From an uncultured Hyphomicrobiales bacterium (lineage in GTDB: Bacteria; Pseudomonadota; Alphaproteobacteria; Rhizobiales; Rhizobiaceae), in assembly GCA_943914405.1 (NCBI GenBank), contig CALUBX010000003.1:1-59841 (forward strand): a DNA stretch of 59,841 nucleotides, read 5' to 3'. The translations under genes and the position numbers were made by a program. This document shows, piece by piece, positions 1-8,688 of this stretch. How positions within the stretch are numbered: position 1 is the first letter of the stretch; each line of letters starts with the position of its first letter. Below the pieces are notes generated by a model, which did not search any database, was not told where the DNA came from, and saw only the letters and a program-made list of their open reading frames with translations.

Positions 1-153
1 GGTCGAGATCGACCAGTAGGCGACGTTGTCGGCAGCCTTACCCACTTTGTAACCGGACGAGACACTGTTTTGCGTCTGTTCCAGGCTCTTGTTGATGTTG
101 CTGAGCGTCTGGAGCGCCGACGAAGCGGAAGAGTTGAAGTTGATGCTAGTCAT
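1..153 (-). CDS. flagellin, N-terminal fragment (cut by window edge)
   Basis: Only the first 51 codons are in the window. They begin MTSINFNSSASSALQTLSNI and continue through SGYKVGKAADNVAYWSIST, the conserved flagellin D0/D1 N-terminus that packs in the filament core. It closely resembles the complete flagellin at 2828-3703 (both have SSALQTL or NSALQTL, SSGYKV and DNVAYWSIST), so the two are paralogues. It is transcribed divergently from the glycosyltransferase at 442, across a 288-base intergenic stretch. The ATG complement lies at 151-153. Rhizobia commonly carry several flagellin genes in a row; which numbered flagellin this is cannot be told. Confidence 0.93.
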   Translation of the reverse strand, partial: MTSINFNSSASSALQTLSNINKSLEQTQNSVSSGYKVGKAADNVAYWSIST

Positions 154-441
154 TTGGAGTGTCCCCTGGACTCTATACAAAAGGAGGACATACCGGATTC
201 GGTATGGTCACCGGCAAATGATGGTCCGGCTTCATGCCCCTTGTACCTTACCGGCCCAAGCCCATCATCTGAGGGTCAATCTCGCAGCCATTCCTTGCCA
301 ACACCTTAAATTCGGCCCTCTCTCCCGGCTAGGCCGAACTGTGGTTAACAGGTTGGAAACACAAGGAATGAGGTGGTTAAAAATGATGATTTTCCCGACG
401 CCTTCCACCAATCCGGCTTCAAGTAAGCTTCGTTCAAGATA

Positions 442-2427
442 ATGGCTGCCGACGCGCAGCACCGCTGCCTGAAGCCGATCCCTGTCGCACCGACGGAGTA
501 TGCATTGAACTCGCAGATATCCTATCAAGCCGCATCCGCAAGCTTCAAAGCGGGACACTATACTCAGGCGTTGGCGACCATAAATCGCCTGCTGGAGGTC
601 AATGCCGATGCCCGTACCTACGCCTTGCTGGCAAGGACGCTTTCCCAGCTGGGTTTCAAGACGGAAGCCTGCAAGGCCTATCTCGCCGCTGCCGAAAAAG
701 GGGGCAGCAGTTCGACCGAGCATCTCATCGACGCTCTCAAGCTAAACTTCGAGATCGGCAACAAGGACGAAGCACTGGCGCTGTCGAGCAGGTTGCAGCC
801 GAAGCAGCGCATGCAACCCGACATCGCCTATGTGATTGCGTCGATCATGTTCGAACGCGGGCAGCTTGATCTGGCGGCGGTGTTCAAGAGCGTTCTCGTA
901 AAGAGCGACAAGATTGACCACATCAAGCTCGGCATCCGCATCACCGCCAGCGTGTGGGATGTCTTCAAGCCGTCCGATATAGATGCCGCCTACAATGTCC
1001 TGAAGCGGATCCCGGCCGATAACCGGATCCGGCTCCTCTATCTGACCTTCTGCCGCGAACACAACAAGTTCGATGCGATCGAACGCCATCAGCCGATCGT
1101 CGAGAAGGCGATTGCCGAGGGCGACACAGACTGTCTACGGGCCGATTCCCCGTTCTTCAACGCGACATGGTGCGGGGACGAACGCATCAACCGCCTGGCG
1201 CTTGGCAATACCCCGAGATTCGATCCTGCCATGACTGCGGCACGACGGGCCATGCCCCACCGCTGGGCAGAGAAGATCCGCGTTGGCTATGTCTCGTCGG
1301 ACCTCTTCGACCAGCACGCCACCATGAAGCTGATCCGTCGCGTGCTGGAACTGCATGATCGCGACCAGTTCGAAGTTACCCTGTTCTGCCACACCAAGCC
1401 CGAATTGATTGAAAAGAGCATTGCAGACCGCAGCCAGTGGGGCAACGTCGTCACGATCACCGACATGACGACCGACGAGTCGCTTGCGGAAATCCACAAG
1501 CGGGAAATCGACATCCTCGTCGACCTGAAGGGTCACACCAACGGCAACCGTACAGTCATCTTCAACCGCGCCGCCGCTCCCATCCATGTCACCTGGCTCG
1601 GTTTCCCCGGCACTGTCAGCAATGTGGACCTCGACTATGCGATCGGCGATCCTGTGGTTCTGCCGATGTCGTCGGCGCCCTACTATCACGAGAAGTTCTG
1701 CCGGCTGCCCGACACCTACCAACCGAACGATCCGCTGAACCGCCCATTGCCCCAGCCGGTGACGCGCAAGGAAGCCCGGCTCCCGGACGACGTCTTCATC
1801 TTCGGCTCGTTCAACGCGCCCCGAAAGATCTCCCTCGGCACCATCGACGCCTGGATCAGAATCCTGAAGAAGACGCCCGGTAGCGCGATCGCGATCATCT
1901 ATCACAGCGACGAAAGCCGCGGCTTCATCCGCAAGAGGTTTGCGGACAACGGAATTGCCGGCAACCGCGTCTTCTTCATGCCCAAGCTTGACTTCCAGCT
2001 CCACATCAACCGCATACCCCTAGTTGATCTCGGACTGGATACCTTCCCCTACAACGGCCACACGACGACCTCGGAGCAGCTTTGGGCCGGCCTTCCTGTG
2101 TTGACAGTCAAGGGAACGAATTTCGCCTCTCGCGTGAGCGAGAGCTTGCTAGGGGCCATCGATGCTCCCGAATTGGTTACCCCGACACTGGACGACTATG
2201 TCGAGCGGGCCGTCCATTTCTTCAACAACCGTGAGGAGCTTCAAGACCTTCGCAGGCGCATCGAGGCCAATCGGTTCGTCAGCCCGCTGTTCGACGCCGA
2301 TCGGTTCCGACAGCATCTCGAAACAGGCTATCGCATGATGGTCGAGCGGGCCAAGGCGGGTCTCGAACCCGATCATATCGACGTTCCCGCTCTACCTCGG
2401 CGGAACGAGCCGTTCATGCAGCGCTGA
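442..2427 (+). CDS. TPR plus GT41 (SPINDLY/OGT-type) glycosyltransferase, candidate flagellin glycosyltransferase
   Basis: A 661-residue protein. Residues about 28-90 form TPR-like helices (SYQAASASFKAGHYTQAL, RTLSQLGFKTEACKAY). Residues about 275-640 match the GT-B fold of the SPINDLY/O-GlcNAc transferase family: RVGYVSSDLFDQHATMKL with His292 at the place of the conserved N-lobe histidine, then DILVDLKGHT, VTWLGFPGTVSNVDLDY, GSFNAPRKIS near 455 and YNGHTTTSEQLWAGLPVL near 537. Such enzymes move a sugar from a nucleotide donor to Ser/Thr of a protein, with the TPR binding the acceptor. It sits between two flagellin genes, and the Caulobacter flagellin glycosyltransferase FlmG has the same TPR-GT41 plan, so flagellin is the likely acceptor. 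That assignment is inference; the donor sugar is unknown. The ATG at 442 has only a weak ribosome site. A hairpin follows at 2459. Confidence 0.8.
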   Translation: MAADAQHRCLKPIPVAPTEYALNSQISYQAASASFKAGHYTQALATINRLLEVNADARTYALLARTLSQLGFKTEACKAYLAAAEKGGSSSTEHLIDALKLNFEIGNKDEALALSSRLQPKQRMQPDIAYVIASIMFERGQLDLAAVFKSVLVKSDKIDHIKLGIRITASVWDVFKPSDIDAAYNVLKRIPADNRIRLLYLTFCREHNKFDAIERHQPIVEKAIAEGDTDCLRADSPFFNATWCGDERINRLALGNTPRFDPAMTAARRAMPHRWAEKIRVGYVSSDLFDQHATMKLIRRVLELHDRDQFEVTLFCHTKPELIEKSIADRSQWGNVVTITDMTTDESLAEIHKREIDILVDLKGHTNGNRTVIFNRAAAPIHVTWLGFPGTVSNVDLDYAIGDPVVLPMSSAPYYHEKFCRLPDTYQPNDPLNRPLPQPVTRKEARLPDDVFIFGSFNAPRKISLGTIDAWIRILKKTPGSAIAIIYHSDESRGFIRKRFADNGIAGNRVFFMPKLDFQLHINRIPLVDLGLDTFPYNGHTTTSEQLWAGLPVLTVKGTNFASRVSESLLGAIDAPELVTPTLDDYVERAVHFFNNREELQDLRRRIEANRFVSPLFDADRFRQHLETGYRMMVERAKAGLEPDHIDVPALPRRNEPFMQR

Positions 2428-2458
2428 CGGTTCGCGCTCTCGCACCAGGTTCCGAGGA

Positions 2459-2490
2459 GAAAGCGCCAGGCGACATGCCTTGGCGCTTTC
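2459..2490 (+). terminator. hairpin after the glycosyltransferase
   Basis: A perfect 10-bp inverted repeat, GAAAGCGCCA at 2459-2468 and TGGCGCTTTC at 2481-2490, with a 12-nt loop, begins 31 bases after the stop codon at 2427. The downstream tract is only weakly T-rich, so efficiency is uncertain. Confidence 0.55.
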
Positions 2491-2509
2491 TCTGCGTTTG
2501 GATGGACGT

Positions 2510-2538
2510 GCCGCTGATTCGTCCGCCGCTGATTCGTC
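2510..2538. repeat. two-copy 15-bp tandem repeat
   Basis: GCCGCTGATTCGTCC occurs at 2510-2524 and again directly after it at 2525-2538, where the last base differs. It lies in the 400-base gap (2428-2827) between the glycosyltransferase and the flagellin. No function is evident. The rest of that gap holds the terminator at 2459, the CtrA-type box at 2686 and no supportable gene. Confidence 0.8.
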
Positions 2539-2685
2539 TCGCGAGGGTAGACCGAGCCGGGAGGCGTCGGAGTGTGAGAAGGCGCTTCTGAGCCGCCAAG
2601 ATCTTGGTTAAGTGCGCGGTTCCAAGAGAAATTAACCACGATCCTAAGGAGAAAAGTAATGAAGGTTGCCGACCTTCCTCGGCAT

Positions 2686-2700
2686 TTAACCCACTGTTAA
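2686..2700. promoter_or_regulatory. CtrA-type box (TTAA-N7-TTAA) upstream of flagellin
   Basis: TTAA at 2686-2689, seven bases, then TTAA at 2697-2700 followed by CC. This matches the CtrA consensus TTAA-N7-TTAAC. It lies about 127 bases before the flagellin start at 2828. CtrA is the alphaproteobacterial cell-cycle response regulator that controls many flagellar genes. The element is also an inverted repeat (TTAAC...GTTAA), so another dimeric regulator could use it. Confidence 0.5.
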
Positions 2701-2827
2701 CCATAACCTGATTTTCTGTGCTCATCGCAACGGCGAGCCGAAAGAAAGCGGCAGGCATGAGGCTGATCGTCGTTACCGGAGCACCCGGGGTGCCCACCCA
2801 GATCAATGCCACAAGGGGCAACTTTCA

Positions 2828-3703
2828 ATGACCAGCATTTTGACGAATGTCGCCGCGAATTCTGCACTCCAGACGTTGAGCACGATCAACAAGAACCTCG
2901 AAGACACCCAGGATATGGTGTCGTCCGGTTACAAGGTTAGCAAGGCTTCCGACAACGTCGCCTACTGGTCGATCTCGACCACGATGAACTCGGACAACAA
3001 GGCCCTGAACGCTGCCGCAGACGCGCTCGGCGTCGGTGCCGCCAAGGTCGATACCGCCTACTCCGCCATGCAGAGCGCCATCGATGTGGTCAACGAGATC
3101 AAGTCCAAGCTCGTGACGGCAACCGAAGGTTCGACCGACAAGAAAAAGATTCAGCTGGAAATCAGCAAGCTGCAGGAGCAGCTGACCTCGATCGCCCAGG
3201 GCGCCTCCTTCTCCGGCGAAAACTGGATGATTGCCGAAAGCCAGACCGCGGGCACCGTCGTTGACGGCTTCGTTCGCTCCAGCACCGGCGTTGCCGTTAC
3301 GACTGCCAGCTACGACATTGCCTCCTACGCCATGTTCTCTTCGATCGACGGCACGGCTGGCTCCGGCGGTCTGCTCGGCGACGTCATGACGATCGATCTG
3401 AATGCCATCACCACCACCGATGACATCGCGGCTCTGCTGACCACCACCGAAACCGCTCTCTCCAAGCTGACGGACGCCGGCGCCGCACTCGGTGCTCTGA
3501 CGACCCGCATCGACCTGCAGACCGATTACGCATCCAAGCTTTCGGACGCCATCGACGAAGGCGTAAGCCGTCTGGTGGACGCGGACATGGAAGAGGAATC
3601 TGCCAAGCTCTCTGCACTGCAGACCCAGCAACAGCTCGCCGTCCAGTCCCTGTCGATCGCAAATTCCGGACCGCAGAACATCCTCAAGCTGTTCCAGCAG
3701 TAA
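2828..3703 (+). CDS. flagellin
   Basis: A complete 291-residue flagellin, the filament subunit exported by the flagellar type III system. The N-terminus (MTSILTNVAANSALQTL, SSGYKVSKASDNVAYWSIST) and the C-terminus (ESAKLSALQTQQQLAVQSL, then SIANSGPQNILKLFQQ) are the conserved D0/D1 helices. The central surface domain, about residues 140-210, is short and rich in Ser/Thr/Ala, so it offers candidate O-glycosylation sites. It follows the GT41 enzyme in the same direction after 400 bases and has its own terminator at 3730. The length is at the short end for rhizobial flagellins. The fla letter cannot be assigned. Confidence 0.95.
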   Translation: MTSILTNVAANSALQTLSTINKNLEDTQDMVSSGYKVSKASDNVAYWSISTTMNSDNKALNAAADALGVGAAKVDTAYSAMQSAIDVVNEIKSKLVTATEGSTDKKKIQLEISKLQEQLTSIAQGASFSGENWMIAESQTAGTVVDGFVRSSTGVAVTTASYDIASYAMFSSIDGTAGSGGLLGDVMTIDLNAITTTDDIAALLTTTETALSKLTDAGAALGALTTRIDLQTDYASKLSDAIDEGVSRLVDADMEEESAKLSALQTQQQLAVQSLSIANSGPQNILKLFQQ

Positions 3704-3729
3704 GAGTTCCGACCATTTCGATCCTTCGG

Positions 3730-3758
3730 CGGCCGCTCTTTTCGAGCGGCCGTTTGCG
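3730..3758 (+). terminator. Rho-independent terminator after flagellin
   Basis: CGGCCGCTC at 3730-3738 pairs perfectly with GAGCGGCCG at 3744-3752 around a TTTTC loop and is followed by TTTGCGTTTG. It starts 26 bases after the flagellin stop, fitting a strongly expressed monocistronic unit. Confidence 0.8.
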
Positions 3759-3947
3759 TTTGGATGATGCGGCTGCCAACGGGGCGCTGGCATCATCCTC
3801 GCACAAGTTTGCTTGCCTAGTTTTGTGCCCATTCCTGCGCTTTCGCGCCTGCGCCGTCCGCTCCGGGCGCCGTCGGGAAGAAGGCTACGGTGACGGCGGG
3901 CGGGTGCTGCGGCTTCCACGCTGCAGGCGACGTTGATGGAGTGCATG

Positions 3948-4595
3948 ATGAATTCCCCACTTGCGAGATATCTCCGTGATTTCGGGGCGGAGAAGATCCC
4001 AGCTCCGGCGGAAGTGCATTTCGAAGCGCCGTCGGTGTCGGAGGCCTTTGACGATTTCCCAGCCATCGAGCACGTCGTGGAGCAGGTGGATGTCGAAGCC
4101 GAGCGGCAGCAGGCGCGCGAGGAAGGCATCCGGCAAGCGACCGAGGAATTGACGGCGCAACATGCAGAGGCGATCGCCGAGCTGCAGCAGAAGCACGTGG
4201 ATGAGCTCGAGGCGCAAAGGCAGGAATTCGAAGGCGGACTTGCGGATTACCTGGCCAAGGCCCTGCCGGAACTTACGGATCGGCTTGCTGCCGAACTGAC
4301 AGACGCTGCCCTTAGGCTGTTCGCTCCACTCGTGAAGGAAGAACTCGACCGGCAGGCCTTGGACGAACTTGCGGCAACGCTGAGGACGGAATTGGCCAAG
4401 GAGACGTTGGAGCAGATCCGAGTCTCGGGCCCCGAGCATCTTTGTGATCTTCTGCGCGACAGGTTGGAAGAGGCGGGCGCTACCATTGAGTTTCAACATA
4501 CGGAAGGTGCGGATGTTCGCGTGGAAATGGGTGACTCCCTTCTCGTCACGCGACTTTCCGCTTTCACGGCGGATCTTGAGCGGGTTCTGGCATGA
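3948..4595 (+). CDS. FliH-like flagellar export stator (candidate)
   Basis: A 215-residue cytosolic protein with no signal peptide or membrane segment. Its N-terminal part is variable. A charged coiled coil follows (EERQQAREEGIRQ-like, then AIAELQQKHVDELEAQRQEF), and the C-terminal half carries FLAPLVKEEL-like helices and an RVSGPEHL segment. This order and size resemble the FliH/YscL/SctL family, which regulates the FliI ATPase and links it to the C-ring. Its stop overlaps the motB start (ATGA at 4592), so it is translationally coupled to flagellar genes. Starts at 3936 and 3945 are possible; ATG 3948 is chosen because GGAG at 3938-3941 is 6 bases upstream. The family call rests on layout and context, not a decisive motif. 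Confidence 0.6.
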   Translation: MNSPLARYLRDFGAEKIPAPAEVHFEAPSVSEAFDDFPAIEHVVEQVDVEAERQQAREEGIRQATEELTAQHAEAIAELQQKHVDELEAQRQEFEGGLADYLAKALPELTDRLAAELTDAALRLFAPLVKEELDRQALDELAATLRTELAKETLEQIRVSGPEHLCDLLRDRLEEAGATIEFQHTEGADVRVEMGDSLLVTRLSAFTADLERVLA

Positions 4596-5833
4596 GTGAC
4601 GCGGAAAACCACCACCACGGGAAGAACGAGATCATCGTCGTCAAGCGGCACAAGGGCGATCATGACAGTGCCCATGGTGGCGCGTGGAAGATCGCTTACG
4701 CCGACTTCATGACGGCCATGATGGCTTTCTTCCTCGTCATGTGGCTGGTCAATGCCGCCAACGAGGAGACGAAGGCTTCGCTGGCGAGCTATTTCAACCC
4801 GGTCCCCCTATCGGACGACACGCCCGCGTCGAAGGGCATCAAGAAGCCTTCGGATCAGGCGGATGGCGAGGCGACGGAAAAGAAGTCGTCGGTGGAAAAC
4901 GACCGCGTCGGCGGCGGCAAGGCCGGCCTTGACGGGGAGTCGATCTCGGCCTCCGGCGACGAGATGAACTATTCCGAAGCGGACCTTTTCAAGAACCCGT
5001 ATTCGGTACTGGCCAATATCGCGCAGGAAGTCGGACAGCAGGACAATGTCAGCACCAAGGGCGAGGGTGGCGCCAGTAATTCTGGTCCGTCGACCGGCGC
5101 GGACGGCGGCGAAGCTTACCGCGATCCATTCGATCCGGACTTCTGGAGTAAGCAGCTGGACGTTTCCTCCAAGGACACCGACAAGGCAACGGCCGATACA
5201 AGCCTGCCCGGCCAGGAGGCGAGCGCCTTCTCGCAGCCGCCCGCACAAACACAGGACCCGGCCAAAGCCGATGTGAAGGCGGCAGTGCCGATCGAGATGG
5301 CGAAGGCGGATCCCGCGACGGCTGCGGCCAAGGATGCGGCAAATCCTTCTCCGCAGCCCGCCGCAGCAGCGACCAAGAAGGAAGCCGAGGCGCTGCAGAA
5401 GGAGATACAGCAACAGGTGTCGGGCGTCGCGGGCAAGCTCGCGGAAGGGATCATCGTTCAACCAGCCGAGGGTGGAGTTCTGGTCACGGTTTCCGACGAA
5501 GCCAATACGGCGATGTTCGGTGTGGGCTCAGCCCTGCCCAACAAGGAACTGGTTCTCGCCATGGAGAAGATCGGCAAGATCCTGTCGGCCCAGAAGGGTT
5601 CCGTCATCATCCGCGGGCATACCGATGGTCGCCCCTACAAGGGTAGCTCGGGCGACAACTGGGGCCTCTCCATGTCGCGCGCACACGCGGCCTATTACAT
5701 GCTCGTCCGTGGTGGATTGGCCGAGGATCGCGTGAAGCAGGTATCGGGCTTTGCGGACCGGCGCCTTCAGGTGCCCGGCGATCCGATGGCTGATGCCAAT
5801 CGTCGGATCGAAATCCTGCTCAGCCAGGAATGA
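4592..5833 (+). CDS. motB: flagellar motor stator protein MotB
   Basis: A 413-residue stator subunit that anchors the MotA-MotB proton channel to peptidoglycan. The single membrane helix AYADFMTAMMAFFLVMWLV near residues 35-53 contains the channel aspartate, Asp38. A long Ala/Lys/Asp-rich linker follows, then an OmpA-type peptidoglycan-binding domain from about 285 to the end (VIIRGHTDGRPYKG near 335, LSMSRAHAAYYML, DANRRIEILLSQE). It overlaps the FliH-like gene by 4 bases and precedes motC by 39 bases. No motA lies in the window, so it must be elsewhere. The linker is longer than in enterobacterial MotB, as is usual in rhizobia. Confidence 0.95.
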   Translation: MSDAENHHHGKNEIIVVKRHKGDHDSAHGGAWKIAYADFMTAMMAFFLVMWLVNAANEETKASLASYFNPVPLSDDTPASKGIKKPSDQADGEATEKKSSVENDRVGGGKAGLDGESISASGDEMNYSEADLFKNPYSVLANIAQEVGQQDNVSTKGEGGASNSGPSTGADGGEAYRDPFDPDFWSKQLDVSSKDTDKATADTSLPGQEASAFSQPPAQTQDPAKADVKAAVPIEMAKADPATAAAKDAANPSPQPAAAATKKEAEALQKEIQQQVSGVAGKLAEGIIVQPAEGGVLVTVSDEANTAMFGVGSALPNKELVLAMEKIGKILSAQKGSVIIRGHTDGRPYKGSSGDNWGLSMSRAHAAYYMLVRGGLAEDRVKQVSGFADRRLQVPGDPMADANRRIEILLSQE

Positions 5834-5872
5834 TCTTCTCGCTGTGATGGTTCGAGGAAAAAGGTTGAACTG

Positions 5873-7111
5873 ATGCGATCTCGCAGTCGCCAAAGCTTGA
5901 TTTCATCCCTCCTGGCCGGGGCAGTCCTCGCCGGGACAGGGCCTGCTTTGGGCGCCGACGATCTCGAACCTTACAAGATGATGCGCTCGCTCCAGTTCAT
6001 TCAGGACTCGATCGTGCTGGGCGATCATTCGGCGAACGAGATGCAGAGGTTCCTGCTGAAGACGCTCGACCAGAGGCTCCGCACGATCGGGCCGGAAGCC
6101 TTCAACGATACCCGGAACATCGACGCCGTGTTCATGTTCGCCATGAGCGGCGGCAACCCACAGACGCTCGAATACCTTGCTTCGCGCGACATCCAGGGTG
6201 ACTTCGACAACCGCATGACGAGGGTCCTGAGGCGTTATCTGCAAGGGCAGGGCGTTTCGGCACTGCCGGCTTTCGACGAGTTGGTGAAGGAATATAACGA
6301 TACCGAAGTCGGTCCGTACATCGCCCTGGTGGCTGGAAACACGACCGCCGGGATCGAGCCGCAGAAGGCGTTGTCCTATTTCGATCAGGTAAGGCTCCTG
6401 GCTCCGGGTACGAATCTGGAGGAGGCGGCGCTGCGCCGCTCCCTAGCCGTTACTTTGCATCTGGCGGATTTCCCGCGTTCGATCGACCTTTCGGGCAAAT
6501 ATGTGAGGCGCTTCCTGTATTCGCCCTATGCGAACCAGTTTGTCGACATGTTCGTTCAGATGGTGATCGACGGAGACGGCAAGATCGGGCGCAGCCAGTG
6601 GAGCGAGCTTGTCGAGTTTATGGACGACGAGCGGGCCAAGGAGCTTTACCTGCGGGTGGCCCGGCGCGCACTTCTGGCCGGCAAGCCGGATCTGGCGCGC
6701 GAGGCCTCGATGCAAGCCGGTAAGAAGGGCGCTGTCGCCCCAGCCGATGGCGCCGGCGTGGAAAACCTCTACGGGGACCTTGCGGATATTTCGACACCGA
6801 AAGTAACCGACGTTGTCGAAAGCCTCTCCAAGATACCTGACGAGGCTCTTTCCGAGCGGGACAAGAAGCTGCGTGATGCGGCCCGGAACCTTGCCGAGCA
6901 GATATTGATGCCGGCGTCCTCGCCCACCGGTGGTTCGTCTGGCGCGATGACGGATGGCTCGGCGACCAGCGCGGTCATGCCGGTCTCGGACGGGCAGCCA
7001 GGTGATCCGCCGGCTCTCCAGCCAGACGCCAATTTCAAATCCTATGTTGATCAGAGTCGATCGAAATTGCAGCAGATAGACGACATGCTGAAGGGGGAGG
7101 GCCGGAAATGA
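5873..7111 (+). CDS. motC: chemotaxis/motility protein MotC (periplasmic)
   Basis: A 412-residue secreted protein with a signal peptide of about 28 residues (basic start, SLLAGAVLAGTGPALGA, then DDLEPYKMMR). The mature part is mostly helical (SLQFIQDSIVLGDHSANEM, ALRRSLAVTLHLADFPRSID) and has a low-complexity Ser/Gly/Pro stretch near 350-385. MotC is a rhizobial protein shown in Sinorhizobium meliloti to be periplasmic and to act with MotB in motor function. Its stop overlaps the start of fliK in an ATGA at 7108. No enzymatic motif is visible. The call rests on family resemblance, export signal and fixed gene order. Confidence 0.9.
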   Translation: MRSRSRQSLISSLLAGAVLAGTGPALGADDLEPYKMMRSLQFIQDSIVLGDHSANEMQRFLLKTLDQRLRTIGPEAFNDTRNIDAVFMFAMSGGNPQTLEYLASRDIQGDFDNRMTRVLRRYLQGQGVSALPAFDELVKEYNDTEVGPYIALVAGNTTAGIEPQKALSYFDQVRLLAPGTNLEEAALRRSLAVTLHLADFPRSIDLSGKYVRRFLYSPYANQFVDMFVQMVIDGDGKIGRSQWSELVEFMDDERAKELYLRVARRALLAGKPDLAREASMQAGKKGAVAPADGAGVENLYGDLADISTPKVTDVVESLSKIPDEALSERDKKLRDAARNLAEQILMPASSPTGGSSGAMTDGSATSAVMPVSDGQPGDPPALQPDANFKSYVDQSRSKLQQIDDMLKGEGRK

Positions 7112-8688
7112 GCACTGTAGCAGGCGCTGTGACCAAAGGTATGGCGGATCCGGCGAGCAGCGGTCTGCTGGCCAAGGCCAATACGCAGGACAGCGACGCG
7201 GGCGGCTTTGCACGTGCCCTTGGCGATGCCGGGGACGAAGGCAGCACAAGCTCTGCACCGGTCGAGACCGACAACCAGGGGCAGTCCACCGGCGGCGGAC
7301 AATCGGCATCGACGCGCTTTAGTGCTCTGAGCGGCCTTGCATCACTCGGGCAGCAGCTCCAGCCTGGGAGCAATCCTTCTCCGGTGCAGCCAGGCGCCCA
7401 GCCGCCGCAGACCAATCAGGCACTGCCGGACACCCAGCAGGCAGCGCCGACCCTGCTGCAACCCGGCGACCTGCAGCCGGCGCCCCAGGCGATCGAACAG
7501 TTGCCGCCGCAAGTGATCAAGCCTGGCGATCAGGTCAAGGGCGATATAGCCACGCCTTCGAACCTGACCGGGGAAGAGACCGCATCCACCGCCCTCGATC
7601 TTGCCAAGCTGGCAGCCGCGATCGCTACTGTGAAGCGCCCCATGGGAACTTCCTCCGAAGGCGGAAAGGAGCGAGCCGACGCATCGTCGAATCCGGATGC
7701 GCAGAGCGATGCCGACGCCTCAGCGTCCGGCGCATCGTCGACTGAGGCGGCTTCAGCCGAGGCTCTTCTCCAACTGGTGGCGAATACTCCCTTGAATACC
7801 GCCCCGGAAGCGTCTGATCAGCCGACGAGCATGGGTTCAACTCAGGTCGATCAGATGGTCGGAGGCGTCGCGGCTGACGTGGATGCTCTGGCAATGCCGG
7901 GAATCTCTGACGATGCCGATACGGCCCCAGATTTGGGTGCCATCGACGGCGATGCGGCCGCTCCTTCGAATATGGGGACGTTTCGCTTCCAGAAGGCCGG
8001 GGATGCCGCCGTTGCCGCCAGCCTGTCCATCACCAGGGGCGACAGCGGCGGCGTCGAGCTGCAGGAGAGCGCGGGCGACATCCAGAAGCCGGAAACGATC
8101 ACCGTGCTGGATTCCCGCCGCTATCTCGGCTTCGGTATGGGCGCCAACGCGAGCAATTTGCTTTCCGCAGCTTCCGGCGATCGAGAATGGTCGGCAGCCA
8201 TGCATCCGGCCGCCAGTCTTTCAAACGCTGCCAGCGCATCGAGCACCGGCAGTGTCGTCAACACACTGAAGCTCCAGCTGACGCCGGACCACCTCGGCAC
8301 GGTGACGGCAAATATGCGCCTTCAGGGAGATGAGCTGTCCATCCACCTGACCGTCCACAATGCGGCCGCGTATCGGGAACTCAGCGACGACAGCAGGCCC
8401 ATGCTTGAAGCCTTGCGCGCACAGGGCTTCAACGTAGATCAGGTGACGGTCAGCCTTTCGTCGGCCTCGGATCCCAACTCCAATTCCTCCAGCGGGCAGC
8501 CCCAGGCAAACAGCAATTCGCAGGGCCAGCAACAGCAGCTTCAGCGAGATGGCGAAGCAGGCCGGCAGCAGGCGCAAGGGCAGGGCCAATCGTCCGGCCG
8601 AGCCGCTTCCAACGATATGGAGACTCCCAATGAAACTGCTCAAGCTCCTGTCCGCGGCAGCGGTAGCGCTGGCAATCTGTACCTTTGA
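7108..8688 (+). CDS. fliK: flagellar hook-length control protein FliK (MotD)
   Basis: A 526-residue protein with a long disordered Gln/Pro/Ser-rich N-terminal ruler and a compact C-terminal Flg_hook domain from about residue 387 (LKLQLTPDHLGTVTANMRL, then LTVHNAAAYRELSDDSRPML and EALRAQGFNVDQVTVSLS). FliK is exported during hook growth and switches export specificity when the hook reaches length. In Sinorhizobium this gene was first called motD and later shown to be fliK. It overlaps motC by 4 bases, and its 3' end overlaps the signal peptide region of the transglycosylase gene by 59 bases. The C-terminal tail is Gln/Ser/Gly-rich and probably flexible. Confidence 0.9.
   Translation: MSTVAGAVTKGMADPASSGLLAKANTQDSDAGGFARALGDAGDEGSTSSAPVETDNQGQSTGGGQSASTRFSALSGLASLGQQLQPGSNPSPVQPGAQPPQTNQALPDTQQAAPTLLQPGDLQPAPQAIEQLPPQVIKPGDQVKGDIATPSNLTGEETASTALDLAKLAAAIATVKRPMGTSSEGGKERADASSNPDAQSDADASASGASSTEAASAEALLQLVANTPLNTAPEASDQPTSMGSTQVDQMVGGVAADVDALAMPGISDDADTAPDLGAIDGDAAAPSNMGTFRFQKAGDAAVAASLSITRGDSGGVELQESAGDIQKPETITVLDSRRYLGFGMGANASNLLSAASGDREWSAAMHPAASLSNAASASSTGSVVNTLKLQLTPDHLGTVTANMRLQGDELSIHLTVHNAAAYRELSDDSRPMLEALRAQGFNVDQVTVSLSSASDPNSNSSSGQPQANSNSQGQQQQLQRDGEAGRQQAQGQGQSSGRAASNDMETPNETAQAPVRGSGSAGNLYL

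Noticed and set aside
2825..4129. Long open frame (434 residues) on the minus strand across the flagellin gene
   Set aside because: It runs antisense to a clear flagellin and the start of the FliH-like gene, and its product is low-complexity with no family pattern. GC-rich coding DNA gives such shadows.
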